Source of the DNA: an uncultured Pseudomonadota bacterium
GTDB lineage: Bacteria > Pseudomonadota > Gammaproteobacteria > Methylococcales > Methylomonadaceae
Direction of reading: 5' to 3'
Length of the DNA: 55,236 nucleotides
NCBI GenBank assembly: GCA_903875455.1
Contig: CAIQWF010000244.1
Coordinates: 1 to 55,236 of the forward strand
The notes under the pieces were generated by a model that searched no databases, was not told the origin of the DNA, and saw nothing but the letters and a program-made list of their open reading frames with translations. Of the stretch, positions 9,474 to 19,740 are shown one piece after another. Position numbers and translations under genes: made by a program. How positions within the stretch are numbered: position 1 is the stretch's first letter; every line of letters begins with the position of its first letter.

Positions 9474-9965
9474 ATGACTCGACCGATTTTGCTTGTCCCC
9501 TTTTTATTTACCTTACTGTCTTGTGCCGATTCCACGTCTCACCCGGTCATCACCGCTGCCGGACGCAAAGAAACCGGGCAGCCCGCTCTGCACGCCGTTC
9601 GTGATGGTCGCCTGCGTGAACTGATGGGGCGAATGAACAACCTGATGCAGGAGCGTTTTCTGACCGAGCCTGAACTGGATGCCGAACGCCGCAGGTATGC
9701 GGTGCAAATTTTCAGCACTGCTAAAGACTTATCGAAAACCATCGACATCCTGCCATCAACCCTGCCGGCGTTGCAGCTTAGCGCTGCCGAACAAACCACC
9801 TTTCTGGCGCTGGTTGCCAAACTGCGGGCACAAACCCAAACCTTGCAGGAGCAGGCTGAAAAAAAACGCATCGATGACATCCCCAATATTCTGGAGCAGA
9901 TGAACACTACTTGCATGTCGTGTCACGCGCTGTTTAGAAAACTGCAAAAGGAGAACTTAAAATGA
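9474..9965 (+). CDS. Cytochrome c'-like heme lipoprotein
   Basis: The 163-residue product starts with a lipoprotein signal peptide ending LLSC, with Cys17 the predicted lipidated residue. The mature part is helical and carries one c-type heme motif, CMSCH, at residues 147-151, about 12 residues from the C-terminus. That position and the four-helix appearance fit the class II cytochrome c (cytochrome c') fold, whose members bind NO or CO or carry electrons. The protein is probably tethered to the inner leaflet of the outer membrane or the outer face of the inner membrane. An AAAAAAAGG ribosome site precedes the ATG. The TGA stop overlaps the porin ATG (ATGA), so the two are co-translated. The exact function is not readable. 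Confidence 0.75.
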   Translation: MTRPILLVPFLFTLLSCADSTSHPVITAAGRKETGQPALHAVRDGRLRELMGRMNNLMQERFLTEPELDAERRRYAVQIFSTAKDLSKTIDILPSTLPALQLSAAEQTTFLALVAKLRAQTQTLQEQAEKKRIDDIPNILEQMNTTCMSCHALFRKLQKENLK

Positions 9966-11422
9966 AGCAACATCCGCTCATCTCCTTATTGTTGACGGCG
10001 TCGCTGGCACTGTTGGCGCAGCCTGTTGTCGCCCAGGAAGATATCCGGGCACTGCTAAAGGAACTCACCAGTCAGGTTAAGGAATTAAAAAGCCAGTTGC
10101 AACAGTCGAATGCCCGAATTAATCAACTGGAAAAAGAACGCAAACAGCCGCCTGAGAATCAGCAGCAACTGCCGGTTACAACAGCAGGCAATACTCCTGT
10201 TGCAACTGCTGTAACAACAACTGCGGCTAATACCAGCAATAATCCTGTCGCAACCAGCACCGCCAATGATGCCAAAGTTGAAAAACCGGCGGTAACACTC
10301 GGCGATGTCAAGGGCACTTTCAAAATTCCCGGCACCGACACTTCAGTCGGGTTCGGCGGCTTTGTCAAAACTGACGTTCTATACAATAGCGTCAGCGCCG
10401 GACGCGACAAACAAGGCGACCAACAAACCGTCTATTCCCAAATTCCACTGGCAAGAGCGCCCGGCGAACACAGCCAGATTACTTTTCATGCCAAGGAAAG
10501 CCGACTTTGGTTCCGTTCCTTTACTCCCAGTTCGTGGGGTGACATCAATACCCTTCTGGAAATCGATTTTTTCGGTGATCCTGCCGCCTATGCCTATACC
10601 CCGCGTCTGCGTCATGCTTACGGTTCGATAGGCAACTTTCTGGCGGGGCAAACCTGGACATCATTTCTGAATGTTGCCGTGTTGCCGGACTTGCTTGATG
10701 TGGGCGGCGCGGCAGGTTCGCTTACGGCATTCCGCCAACCGCAGATCCGCTGGACTCAGCCGTTTAATCTGGCCGATACCCCAATGGAATTTCAGGTTGC
10801 AGTGGAAAGTCCGCGCAGCCGGATTCGCAGTAACCCCAGTGCAGATGCGGACTCTTTCAGCACTCCCAATGCCGAACGTTACCCCGATATTATCGCCCGC
10901 CTGAATTTCAATCCTGACTGGGGCAATTTATCCGTAGCGGCAATGGGACGCCAAATCCGTAACACCGATGCCACGACTGGCCGCGCTGAACAAGCCTGGG
11001 GCGCAGCCGTAAGCGTGGCTGGCAAAATCAGCACCGTCGAGCAGGATGATATCCGTTTTATGCTCAATTACGGCAATGTGTTAGGACGCTATGCCGCTTT
11101 CAACACTTTTGAAGACGCCGCCCAGAACAGCAACGGCAATCTGGAACTGCTCAAACTCTTCACGGCCATGTTTTCTTACCAGCATTTCTGGTCAAAAACC
11201 TGGCGTTCCATCGCTGCTTATGGTTTCGCCCATGCCGAACAGCCTGATTTTGCCGGCGGCAACATGACCCGGCAAGTGCAGTCGGTACACGCCAATTTAC
11301 TCTGGAGTCCGGTCACTCAAACCACGTTCGGCGCGGAATATATCTATATGCACCGTGATTCGGTGGACCGACGTGAAGGTGACGTACAGCGGGTGCAATT
11401 TTCCGCACGTTATAACTTTTAA
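9962..11422 (+). CDS. DcaP-family trimeric outer-membrane porin
   Basis: The 486 residues begin with a Sec signal peptide cleaved near PVVAQ. A short coiled-coil follows (about 30-60, repeated KEL.SQL and NQLEKE units), then a Thr/Ala-rich linker (65-105), then a beta-barrel ending in ARYNF. The coil-linker-barrel plan, the GFGGFVKTDVLY strand and LAGQTWTSFLN match DcaP-like porins, which form trimers through the coil and admit dicarboxylates and other negatively charged compounds. The terminal Phe is the standard outer-membrane assembly signal. It is coupled to the heme lipoprotein upstream, an unusual partner that hints at a redox or uptake role. Its actual substrate cannot be told. Confidence 0.8.
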   Translation: MKQHPLISLLLTASLALLAQPVVAQEDIRALLKELTSQVKELKSQLQQSNARINQLEKERKQPPENQQQLPVTTAGNTPVATAVTTTAANTSNNPVATSTANDAKVEKPAVTLGDVKGTFKIPGTDTSVGFGGFVKTDVLYNSVSAGRDKQGDQQTVYSQIPLARAPGEHSQITFHAKESRLWFRSFTPSSWGDINTLLEIDFFGDPAAYAYTPRLRHAYGSIGNFLAGQTWTSFLNVAVLPDLLDVGGAAGSLTAFRQPQIRWTQPFNLADTPMEFQVAVESPRSRIRSNPSADADSFSTPNAERYPDIIARLNFNPDWGNLSVAAMGRQIRNTDATTGRAEQAWGAAVSVAGKISTVEQDDIRFMLNYGNVLGRYAAFNTFEDAAQNSNGNLELLKLFTAMFSYQHFWSKTWRSIAAYGFAHAEQPDFAGGNMTRQVQSVHANLLWSPVTQTTFGAEYIYMHRDSVDRREGDVQRVQFSARYNF

Positions 11423-11510
11423 CTCTCCGCCCTTTAACGGCACAGCCCTCTCTGAAGCTGTCCAAAACAATCTTGACTCGACAAACTCTCCACTAAAAAA
11501 GTAGCGGTAA

Positions 11511-11669
11511 TCATTTTTTAAAAACGGCGGTCGCAACATTCTTCAGCAGATGACCGCCTGTTTTTGCTACCAGTCCCCATTGTGCAGTATCCTTTATTAA
11601 ATTTAATCGCCTGTTTCAACCCCAGTTCGCGGTACTGGTCGGCTTTGTTCCCTGCTAATTGCCACTTAT
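11511..11669 (-). pseudogene. Possible frameshifted gene remnant
   Basis: On the minus strand two overlapping frames give protein-like sequence that can be joined by one frameshift: WQLAGNKADQYRELGLK, then AQWGLVAKTGGHLLKN and a TGA at 11511-11513. Neither part has a start codon of its own. I do not recognise the family. It could be the tail of a lost gene or of a transposase, or chance. It overlaps the hairpin listed as a terminator for the porin. Confidence 0.2.
11526..11565 (+). terminator. Hairpin with T tract after the porin gene
   Basis: GGCGGTC (11526-11532) pairs with GACCGCC (11552-11558), followed by TGTTTTT. The stem is short and the loop is 19 nt. It lies about 100 bp after the porin stop and before the kinase array, so it is a reasonable but unproven rho-independent terminator. 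Confidence 0.4.
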
Positions 11670-11684
11670 GTGAATTGCATCATC

Positions 11685-14600
11685 ATGATGACTGAAAAAA
11701 TCAAATCAACAATCACAGATAAGTTTCCGTTGCTGACGGCGCTACTGGTGATTTTTTGCGGCGGCATGGTGATACTCGGTCAGGCATTAGACATTCCGCT
11801 GATGATGCAAATCCTGCCGATTTGGATGCCGATGAAAGCCAACGCCGCCGTTTGTTTTGTTCTGATTGGCTCTGCCATTATTTTGTCCGCCTATCTGCCT
11901 GCAACGCTGAATGCCAAAGCGGCGGTTTATAGTGTTTATCTGGGCCGTTTTTTGGCAAGTCTGGCGGGTTTGTTCAGTTTACTGACCACAACTGAATATC
12001 TGTTCAATGTAGATTTGGGGATAGACCAGTTAATCTTTCATCCCAATCCCGAAAATCATCCTGCCGAATTAAATCCACTGAAACAAAAACTTGATGCAGC
12101 TTTTCCGGCGCGGATAAAACTGGAGGCCGCGCTCTGTTATGTTCTACTTTCCGCCGCCACCTTATTAATCCGCAGTGATAAAAATCACTGGCGTATCGCC
12201 TCCGCCAGCATGAGCCTGTTTGCATTAGCTATCGCCCTGGCATCGTTATCATCCTATTTCACCCCGGAATTCGGCCAGTTCGGCTGGTTTGGCTATGGCA
12301 TCATGCGCATGAATGCCGCCGTGTTATTTACCATTCTGGCTATTGCCATTCTGCTGCTGAACTGGCAGCGCAATATCCTGTCATGGTCACTCAGCGCCAA
12401 TACCACCTTGGCATTTACTTTAGGGCTGTTTTTACTGGTCATCATTGGCTTCAACAGCAGTCGTACCCAATACTGGCTGAACGATACCAACTACGAAATC
12501 GCCTTAAACGAAAAAGTAATAAATCAGGCAGAAAGTCTTCTGGCCAATGTCACCAACACTCAAAGCAATACCCGAGGTTACGTTATCACCGGCAACAAGC
12601 GTTTTTTAAACGCATTTCTTGTCGCAAAAGCCAGTAGCATTGCAGGACCAAAGCAAATCAGCGCTAATCAATTGCTTTATAAAAACCGCTTTGGCGGAAT
12701 TGAAGTTATCGTTAATCAACAGTTGCAGTGGTATCAGCATCTGATTGACCTCAGCCAAAAAGACCTGCCGATTTCTGATGAGATGATTTTTCATGGGGCC
12801 GACATGCTGGACAACATGCGCCGTGTGCTGTTGCAAATCAAAACCGAACGCAATCAGCATATCATGCTGTTAAAGCAGAAACTGAATCGCGTCTCCGGGA
12901 TTTCCCATCTGATGATCTGTCTTGGCACACTGGTCAGCGTAATGATTTTTCTCATCATTCTTTTCAGGCTTAACTACCTGCAAAACCGGCGTACACAGGC
13001 AGAATCGGCGTTAAAAGCAAGTGAAGAACACTTTAGAACCCTGTTTGACCAGGCTCCGGTGGGCATTGCCTTAATTGATTCATTAACCGGGCAAATTTAT
13101 AAGGCCAACCAGAAATACGCCGATATTGTCGGCTTGACACTGGCGGAAATCCACACGATTGACTGGATGAAAATCACCCATCCTGAGGATGTGCAGACCG
13201 ATTTAAACAACATGGCGTTGTTGAATTCAGGGCAAATTAACGGTTTTGTCATGGAAAAACGCTACCTTCATGGTAATGGCTCCATTGTTTGGGTTAATTT
13301 AACCGTCACTAAACTCCCGATTCAGGAACACGGTCATCCTTGTCATCACTGTATTGTCGAGGATATTACCGAACGTAAGCAGGCAGAGCAGGTACTGCTT
13401 GCCAAACAAAAAGAAGTCAATTATTTACGCGAACTGATGGACTCTGTTCCCGGTTTTATCTTTATCAAAGACCGCAATCTTAATTATGTTCATGCCAACC
13501 ATAGTTTTTGCGACCTGGTGAAAATACCTCATAACCAGATTAAAGGAAAATCCGATTACGATATTTTTCCTGCCGATTTGGCGGAAAAATATATTGCCGA
13601 TGATAAAAGAGTCATGGCCAGTGGCCAACCGACCACCGTTGAAGAAGAAACCATTGACGTCAGTAGCAAACAATCTTTTACCGTCGCCACCCGCAAGTTA
13701 CCCTGGCTTAATGAAGCCGGTGAAATCTGTGGCATTTATGGTTTGGGCTTTGATATATCAGAGCTTAAACAGACTGAAAAAGAACTGCGCGACAGTAAAA
13801 ACTTTTTTGAATTACTGGCGCAAATCAGCCCGATTGGTATTTATCAAACTGATGCCAGCGGCAAGTGTATTTTTGTGAATGCCAAAAGCTGCGAAATTAT
13901 CGGCCTGAACAAGGAGCAGGCCCTCGGCTCAGGCTGGGGCGACACCCTGCTAAGTGTTGATCGTGAACGTTTGTATCAGGAGTGGGAAGCGGCGGACCGG
14001 GAACAGCGCACCTCCAGACTTGAATACCGGATTCGACGCGCAAATGGTACGGTGATTTGGGTTTATGGACTCAGTACTCCGATGTACAACGAACACGGCC
14101 AGATTTCCGGCTATATCGGCACCCTGATTGACATCAGCGACCGCAAACAGGCGGAAGCGGAACTGAGCGAATATCATAATCATCTGGAACAGCTGGTGGC
14201 AGAACGCACCGCTGCCTTGTCGGTTGCCAAAGATAACGCCGAAGCCGCCAACCGCGCCAAAAGTCTGTTCATCGCCAACATGAGCCACGAACTGAGAACC
14301 CCGCTGAATGCAATTTTGGGTTTTTCCGGGCTGATGAGTCAGGACGAGACTATCAGCGCGAAACAGAAAGAGTCTCTGGCGATTATTTATCGTAGCGGTT
14401 TGCATTTGCTGAACATGATTAATGATGTGCTGAATATTTCCAAAATTGAAGCCGGTCGTTTGGAGCTGGAAACCCAGGCTTTTGATTTACTCAATCTGCT
14501 GCATGATCTTGGCAATATGATTAAAGTCCGCGCCGCAAACCAGCGCCTGAATTTCAGACTGGAAATCAGCCCGGATGTGCCTCAGTACATTCAATCTGAC

Positions 14601-15656
14601 AGTGGCAAGTTGCGGCATATCCTGATTAACCTGCTGGAAAATGCGTTAAAGTTCACCACCGAAGGACAAATTATTTTACGCACTCATGCCTTGCCGTTGT
14701 CTGTGGAAACACGGATGATGCTGGAAATTGAAGTGATTGACAGTGGCTGCGGTATTGCCAGTGATCAGCTTGAGAATCTTTTCAAGCCGTTTGTGCAACT
14801 GGCCCGACGCGATGCCGGACTGGAGGGCACAGGCCTGGGGCTTGCCATGTCGAAATCCCTGGTTGAACTGATGAATGGCCGTATCACTGTCAGCACTGTG
14901 CTGGGCGTAGGTTCAACCTTCAAGATTCAATTACCGGTAGCTCTTGCCGATGCCGGTGCGGTGGTGACAGAAAGCCGCTACCAGCCGGTAAAAACGCTTG
15001 CTGGCGGTCAACCGGCATGGCGGTTATTAATCGTTGATGATAACGCCGATAACCGTCTATTGCTGGAAACCATGCTCACCCAGGTTGGTTTTCAGGTGGA
15101 GCAGGCTGTCAACGGTGAGGAAGCGATTGAGAAATTTCTGCACTGGCGACCGGCATTGTGCTGGATGGATATGCGGATGCCGGTGATGGACGGCTATCAG
15201 GCCACCGCGAAAATCCGGCAATTGCCGGGCGGTGATCGGGTTAAAATCATCGCCATAACCGCCAGCGCCTTCCAGGATCAACTCAATAACATTCTTGAGG
15301 CCGGTTGTGATGCCGTGATACACAAACCGTTTCAGGCCGCAGAAGTTTTTACCGCCTTAAGCCAATATCTGGGCGTGAAGTTTGTTTATCAAAACCAGCC
15401 TGAGACCTCATCATCGCCTACTCTGGAGCTTGCCCCGGAAATGCTGGCCGAGTTGCCTTCAGATTTGCAGAAGCAATTGCACGAAGCGGCATTAAATCTT
15501 GATGTTGACGAAACTGAAGCGGCTATTGAGGGGATTCGGGCAATTGCCCCTGAGTTGGCCGAGGCTTTGCAAAAGCTGGCTGAATGCTATCAGTTTGAAC
15601 AGATTATCCGTCTGATTGAACGCAGGGATTCAGGAGACATCAGCAATGCCGGCTAA
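11685..15656 (+). CDS. Hybrid histidine kinase: membrane domain-CHASE3-PAS3-HK-REC
   Basis: First kinase of the array, about 1323 residues. The N-terminal 265 residues are a multi-helix membrane domain containing TTTEYLFNVDLGIDQLIF, shared with the next kinase. A CHASE3 extracytoplasmic domain follows (about 265-400, with NTRGYVITGNKRFL), then a membrane helix, three PAS domains (starting near 449, 581 and 707), HisKA with MSHELRTPLNA (His868), an HATPase with NLLENALKF and GTGLGLAMS, a receiver with WMDMRMPVMDG (Asp1162), and a 70-residue helical tail. It would autophosphorylate His and pass phosphate to its own Asp. Start choice is open: GTG 11670, or ATG 11685 or 11688, none with a clear ribosome site. 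It overlaps the next gene by 11 bp. Confidence 0.9.
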   Translation: MMTEKIKSTITDKFPLLTALLVIFCGGMVILGQALDIPLMMQILPIWMPMKANAAVCFVLIGSAIILSAYLPATLNAKAAVYSVYLGRFLASLAGLFSLLTTTEYLFNVDLGIDQLIFHPNPENHPAELNPLKQKLDAAFPARIKLEAALCYVLLSAATLLIRSDKNHWRIASASMSLFALAIALASLSSYFTPEFGQFGWFGYGIMRMNAAVLFTILAIAILLLNWQRNILSWSLSANTTLAFTLGLFLLVIIGFNSSRTQYWLNDTNYEIALNEKVINQAESLLANVTNTQSNTRGYVITGNKRFLNAFLVAKASSIAGPKQISANQLLYKNRFGGIEVIVNQQLQWYQHLIDLSQKDLPISDEMIFHGADMLDNMRRVLLQIKTERNQHIMLLKQKLNRVSGISHLMICLGTLVSVMIFLIILFRLNYLQNRRTQAESALKASEEHFRTLFDQAPVGIALIDSLTGQIYKANQKYADIVGLTLAEIHTIDWMKITHPEDVQTDLNNMALLNSGQINGFVMEKRYLHGNGSIVWVNLTVTKLPIQEHGHPCHHCIVEDITERKQAEQVLLAKQKEVNYLRELMDSVPGFIFIKDRNLNYVHANHSFCDLVKIPHNQIKGKSDYDIFPADLAEKYIADDKRVMASGQPTTVEEETIDVSSKQSFTVATRKLPWLNEAGEICGIYGLGFDISELKQTEKELRDSKNFFELLAQISPIGIYQTDASGKCIFVNAKSCEIIGLNKEQALGSGWGDTLLSVDRERLYQEWEAADREQRTSRLEYRIRRANGTVIWVYGLSTPMYNEHGQISGYIGTLIDISDRKQAEAELSEYHNHLEQLVAERTAALSVAKDNAEAANRAKSLFIANMSHELRTPLNAILGFSGLMSQDETISAKQKESLAIIYRSGLHLLNMINDVLNISKIEAGRLELETQAFDLLNLLHDLGNMIKVRAANQRLNFRLEISPDVPQYIQSDSGKLRHILINLLENALKFTTEGQIILRTHALPLSVETRMMLEIEVIDSGCGIASDQLENLFKPFVQLARRDAGLEGTGLGLAMSKSLVELMNGRITVSTVLGVGSTFKIQLPVALADAGAVVTESRYQPVKTLAGGQPAWRLLIVDDNADNRLLLETMLTQVGFQVEQAVNGEEAIEKFLHWRPALCWMDMRMPVMDGYQATAKIRQLPGGDRVKIIAITASAFQDQLNNILEAGCDAVIHKPFQAAEVFTALSQYLGVKFVYQNQPETSSSPTLELAPEMLAELPSDLQKQLHEAALNLDVDETEAAIEGIRAIAPELAEALQKLAECYQFEQIIRLIERRDSGDISNAG

Positions 15657-18600
15657 AACCAAACTGCCCGCCGCAATAACCAAATTTGTCCTGGGATCGG
15701 CATGGCTGTTGATGCTTGGCGGCATGTCGGTGTTATATGGCTGGCTATTTGAGATTACTGCCCTGAAAAGTATTTTCCCGGTCTGGATTACCATGAAAGC
15801 CAATACCGCTTTCGCTTTTATCCTGATTGGCCTGGCTCTGCTGTTATCCGCTCAAGTGCCGACAATTTCCAGCGCAAAACTCAGTCTGCTAGCTTTGCGC
15901 TGCCGACAGTTTTTGGCACTGCTGGTTGGGCTGTTGGGGTTATTGACTTTGAGCGAATATTTATTTTCCTGGGATTTGGGCATCGACCAATGGCTGTTTC
16001 CTCAAGCCGCCGACCCGGTAGTGAAAACCGCATATCCCGGACGGATGACGCCAGAAGCGGCGCTGTGTTTTGTATTACTGGCCGTGATTATTGAGACCGA
16101 AACAGTTTTGCACGGTCGTTACTGGAAATTCATCAGCATCAGTCTCGGCCTGATAGTTTTGGCCTTAGCCCTGATAGCAATCCTGTCATATCTTGTGCTT
16201 AGCCCTACTGCCCTGTTGTGGTTTGGCCTGACCAACATGGCAATACACACCGCCATCCTGTTTGCCATTGCAAGTGCCGCACTGATTGCCCTTGACTGGC
16301 ACCTGCTATTTCCCAATGCGGAGGCTTACTCTGTGCCGCAACAGGCAAACAACCACTCCTTTCACACAAGTTTTAAGCATAATCATCTGCTGCTTAACAC
16401 CGGCGTAACCACGCTGATTCTGGCTTTTCTGGCGGTCGCGCTATTAACTTTTGTGCACTTGCACCAGGTTGCCCAGACAAGAACCGAAATGCTCTCGAAA
16501 AATCTGGTGCACACTTTAGACTTAACCATAGAAGGCATGATTGAAAAAATCTCCATTGCTCTTTTTGCGGCGGCCAATGAAACCCTACATCACTCCGAAA
16601 CTGGCAAAAATCGGGCACAGCCCATGATAACAAGCTATTTGCAACAGCAAAAAGCCCGTTTACCGGAAGTCGATTATTTTTATGACGTGAACGAACACGG
16701 CGATATTATTTACAGCACCGATAAACTAGTAAAAACCGTCAATATTGCTGACCGGGAACATTTCATCAAATTGCGTATCAGCACAAATCCCGATTTAATT
16801 GCCACATCTGCGGTGATTAGCCGCCTCTCGCACGAATGGATTTGGCTGATTGCCTGTCGCATCAATAAACCGGACGGCAAGTTTGCAGGTATTGTCAGTG
16901 CTGCGATTCGGCTGGATAAAATCAACCGCCTGCTGGCAAGAGTCCAGTTAGGCCAACAGGACTCAATCGCCCTGCGTGATTCACATTTGGGCCTGCTGGC
17001 ACGCTATCCGTCGCCGCAAACCATCAATCTTGAAATCAACAAGAAGCAACGGCTTTCTATTCCGTTTCAGCAAACCTTGCTGGAAAATCCAAGCGCCGGC
17101 ACTTACATCAGCGGCGCAACCAGTATTGACGGCATCAGCCGCACCCATTCCTACGTTCGCAATAAAAAATACGGTTTTTATATTAACGTCGGAATTTCTA
17201 ACGAAACCGCATTAGCCGAGTGGCGGAAACAGTTCTGGATTATAGCCGGGTTGTTTTTGACCCTGACGATAGCCTTGCTGCTATTTTCCAGAATGATTAA
17301 GCAGGTCTGGCGCCAACAGGAGCATGATGTGGTTCTGCTGCAAGCCAGTCAGCAAAACTTGCAGGAGGTGCAACAGCTGGTAAGGCTCGGCAGCTATCAC
17401 TATGACCTGCAAACCAACTCCTGGACCAGTTCTGAGATTCTCGATGAAATTTTTGGTATCGGCCAGACTTATCTACGTGACCTGCAATCCTGGCTGGCCC
17501 TGATTGTGCCGGAGTCACGGATGGAACTGCACAATTATCTGCAAATCGTGCTGGAACAACAGCTATTGTTTGAGCACGAATATCAAATTATCCGCTGCAA
17601 TGACGGCGAAAAACGCTGGATATATGACAAAGGTAAACTGCAACTGGATGAAAACGGTAAGGCTCTGGCACTGGTTGGCACGGTACAGGATATTACCGTC
17701 CGCAAACTGGCCGAACTAACCATCCGCGAAAGTGAGGCGCGGTTCCGCAAATTTATCCAAATCATGCCGATTCCGCTGTGCTACGTTTCAAACAATCAGC
17801 TGATCGAAGATATTAATGACCAGTTTGTCCGGCTGTTCGGTTATTCGCGGCAGGAAATTCCAACTCTGGAACAGTGGTGGCCGCTTGCTTATCCCGATGA
17901 GAATTATCGGCACTGGGTCATTGCAACCTGGAATGCTGCCGTGCAAACCGCCTCACGCCTGGGCCAATATATTCAGCCTATTGAATATCGGGTGACTTGC
18001 AAAAATGCTGAAGTGCGGATTGTCGAAATCTCCGGCATTACCATTAAAAACAATTTTTTGGCTACCTTTATTGATCTCACCGCCCGCAAACAGGCGGAAG
18101 CACAGTTGAAAGAATATCAGGAACATCTGGAACAGCAGGTTGATGAGCGCACCGCTCAGCTGGTCAAAGCCAAAGAAGCGGCGGAAGCGGCCAACATTGC
18201 CAAAAGCACCTTTATTGCCACCATGAGTCACGAATTGCGGACGCCGTTGAATGCGATTCTGGGCTTTTCTGAATTAATGAGTCGCGACCCTGCCAGCAGT
18301 GCCGAACAGAAAGAAGTCTTGAATATCATTAATCGCAGCGGTGCGCATTTGCTCAGTATGATTAATGATGTGCTGGATATTTCCAAAATTGAAGCCGGAC
18401 GGATGCAGCTGGATATTCAGGGCTTTGATTTGCTGAACCTGTTACAGGATATTGGCGACATGATTAAAGTCCGCACCGCTGACAAGCAGCTGGATTTTAG
18501 TCTGGAAATCGCTGCCGATACCCCGCAGTATATTAAAGGGGATAGCGGCAAATTGCGGCAAGTGCTGCTTAATCTGCTCGGCAATGCCATCAAGTTTACC

Positions 18601-19581
18601 CGCCGGGGCGGAGTTATCTTAAGGGTTTACGCTCACCCCTTGTTTACTGCCAACATGATAATGCTGAGCATGGAAGTCACCGATAGCGGTGCCGGCATTC
18701 CGCAACACCAGCAACAGGATTTATTCAAACCTTTTGTGCAACTGGCGCAGCAAAATACTGATGTGAAAGGCACAGGGCTAGGACTGGCGATTTCAAAGTC
18801 GCTGATAGAGCTGATGGGAGGACAGATCAGGGTCAGCAGCGTGTTGGCAGCCGGTTCAACTTTCGCCATTGAATTGCCTGTTGCTGTCAGCACCGCCAGC
18901 GAAATTGCGGATAAGCCAGACTGGCAGCCGGTAAAAGGCCTTGCCCCGGATCAACCTCAGTGGCGGCTGCTGGTGGTTGATGATGTGGCTGAAAATCGGC
19001 TGTTGCTTGAGTCGATACTGACGCAGGCCGGTTTTCAGGTAGAAAGCGCCAACAATGGTCAGGAAGCGGTTGATAAATTTCTGCAATGGCAACCGCATTT
19101 AATCTGGATGGATATGCGAATGCCGGTGCTGGACGGTTATCAGGCCACCGCAAAAATTCGCCAGCTGGAATCCGGGAGCCGGGTGAAAATCATTGCAGTC
19201 TCAGCCAACGTTTTCAAAGAACAGCATGACGAGATGATAAAAGCCGGTTGCGATGCGGTGATACGCAAGCCTTTTCAGGCGGCAGAGGTTTTTGCTGCCC
19301 TGAGCCAGTATTTAGGGGTGAAATTTATCTATCAGAATCATGCCGCGCTTGTCTCATCATCCGCTGTGGAACTTAGCCCTGAAATGCTGGAGCCATTGCC
19401 GTTGCAGTTACGCCAACAGCTGCATGATTCCGCCTTAAATCTGGATGTTGACCAAACCGATGCGATTATTGCCAAAATTCACAGCCTGAATCCTGATATT
19501 GGCGCAGGTTTGCAAAAACTGGCTGAATGCTATCAGTTCGATGCGATTATTGAACTTGCCAAGCCAACAAATCAGCGGTAA
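15646..19581 (+). CDS. Hybrid histidine kinase: membrane domain-dCache-PAS2-HK-REC
   Basis: Second kinase, 1311 residues. ATG 15646 is chosen over an upstream TTG because AGGAGA sits 8 bases before it. The N-terminus has the same type of membrane domain as the previous kinase (SEYLFSWDLGIDQWLF, then PGRMTPEAALCFVLL). It is followed by a periplasmic dCache-like sensor (about 269-518, with IYSTDKLVKTVNIADREHF) flanked by membrane helices, so a small diffusible ligand is likely. Two PAS domains start near 579 and 699. The transmitter has MSHELRTPLNA (His862), NLLGNAIKF and GTGLGLAIS. The receiver has WMDMRMPVLDG (Asp1156), followed by the same helical tail as its neighbours. Translation is coupled to the upstream kinase. 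The ligand is unknown. Confidence 0.9.
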   Translation: MPAKTKLPAAITKFVLGSAWLLMLGGMSVLYGWLFEITALKSIFPVWITMKANTAFAFILIGLALLLSAQVPTISSAKLSLLALRCRQFLALLVGLLGLLTLSEYLFSWDLGIDQWLFPQAADPVVKTAYPGRMTPEAALCFVLLAVIIETETVLHGRYWKFISISLGLIVLALALIAILSYLVLSPTALLWFGLTNMAIHTAILFAIASAALIALDWHLLFPNAEAYSVPQQANNHSFHTSFKHNHLLLNTGVTTLILAFLAVALLTFVHLHQVAQTRTEMLSKNLVHTLDLTIEGMIEKISIALFAAANETLHHSETGKNRAQPMITSYLQQQKARLPEVDYFYDVNEHGDIIYSTDKLVKTVNIADREHFIKLRISTNPDLIATSAVISRLSHEWIWLIACRINKPDGKFAGIVSAAIRLDKINRLLARVQLGQQDSIALRDSHLGLLARYPSPQTINLEINKKQRLSIPFQQTLLENPSAGTYISGATSIDGISRTHSYVRNKKYGFYINVGISNETALAEWRKQFWIIAGLFLTLTIALLLFSRMIKQVWRQQEHDVVLLQASQQNLQEVQQLVRLGSYHYDLQTNSWTSSEILDEIFGIGQTYLRDLQSWLALIVPESRMELHNYLQIVLEQQLLFEHEYQIIRCNDGEKRWIYDKGKLQLDENGKALALVGTVQDITVRKLAELTIRESEARFRKFIQIMPIPLCYVSNNQLIEDINDQFVRLFGYSRQEIPTLEQWWPLAYPDENYRHWVIATWNAAVQTASRLGQYIQPIEYRVTCKNAEVRIVEISGITIKNNFLATFIDLTARKQAEAQLKEYQEHLEQQVDERTAQLVKAKEAAEAANIAKSTFIATMSHELRTPLNAILGFSELMSRDPASSAEQKEVLNIINRSGAHLLSMINDVLDISKIEAGRMQLDIQGFDLLNLLQDIGDMIKVRTADKQLDFSLEIAADTPQYIKGDSGKLRQVLLNLLGNAIKFTRRGGVILRVYAHPLFTANMIMLSMEVTDSGAGIPQHQQQDLFKPFVQLAQQNTDVKGTGLGLAISKSLIELMGGQIRVSSVLAAGSTFAIELPVAVSTASEIADKPDWQPVKGLAPDQPQWRLLVVDDVAENRLLLESILTQAGFQVESANNGQEAVDKFLQWQPHLIWMDMRMPVLDGYQATAKIRQLESGSRVKIIAVSANVFKEQHDEMIKAGCDAVIRKPFQAAEVFAALSQYLGVKFIYQNHAALVSSSAVELSPEMLEPLPLQLRQQLHDSALNLDVDQTDAIIAKIHSLNPDIGAGLQKLAECYQFDAIIELAKPTNQR

Positions 19582-19740
19582 AAAGACCCGATTTTAATTT
19601 CTCTCCACCCTGCTCATTATTCAACTACCGGCAATGCCTTTTAAATTAAAGATGCAAATCGCAGATAAAACAGTGACTAACACAGCTTTGGTGTTTGGCT
19701 TATTCTCAAAATCAGTGCCTTCATTCATCTATATGACATC

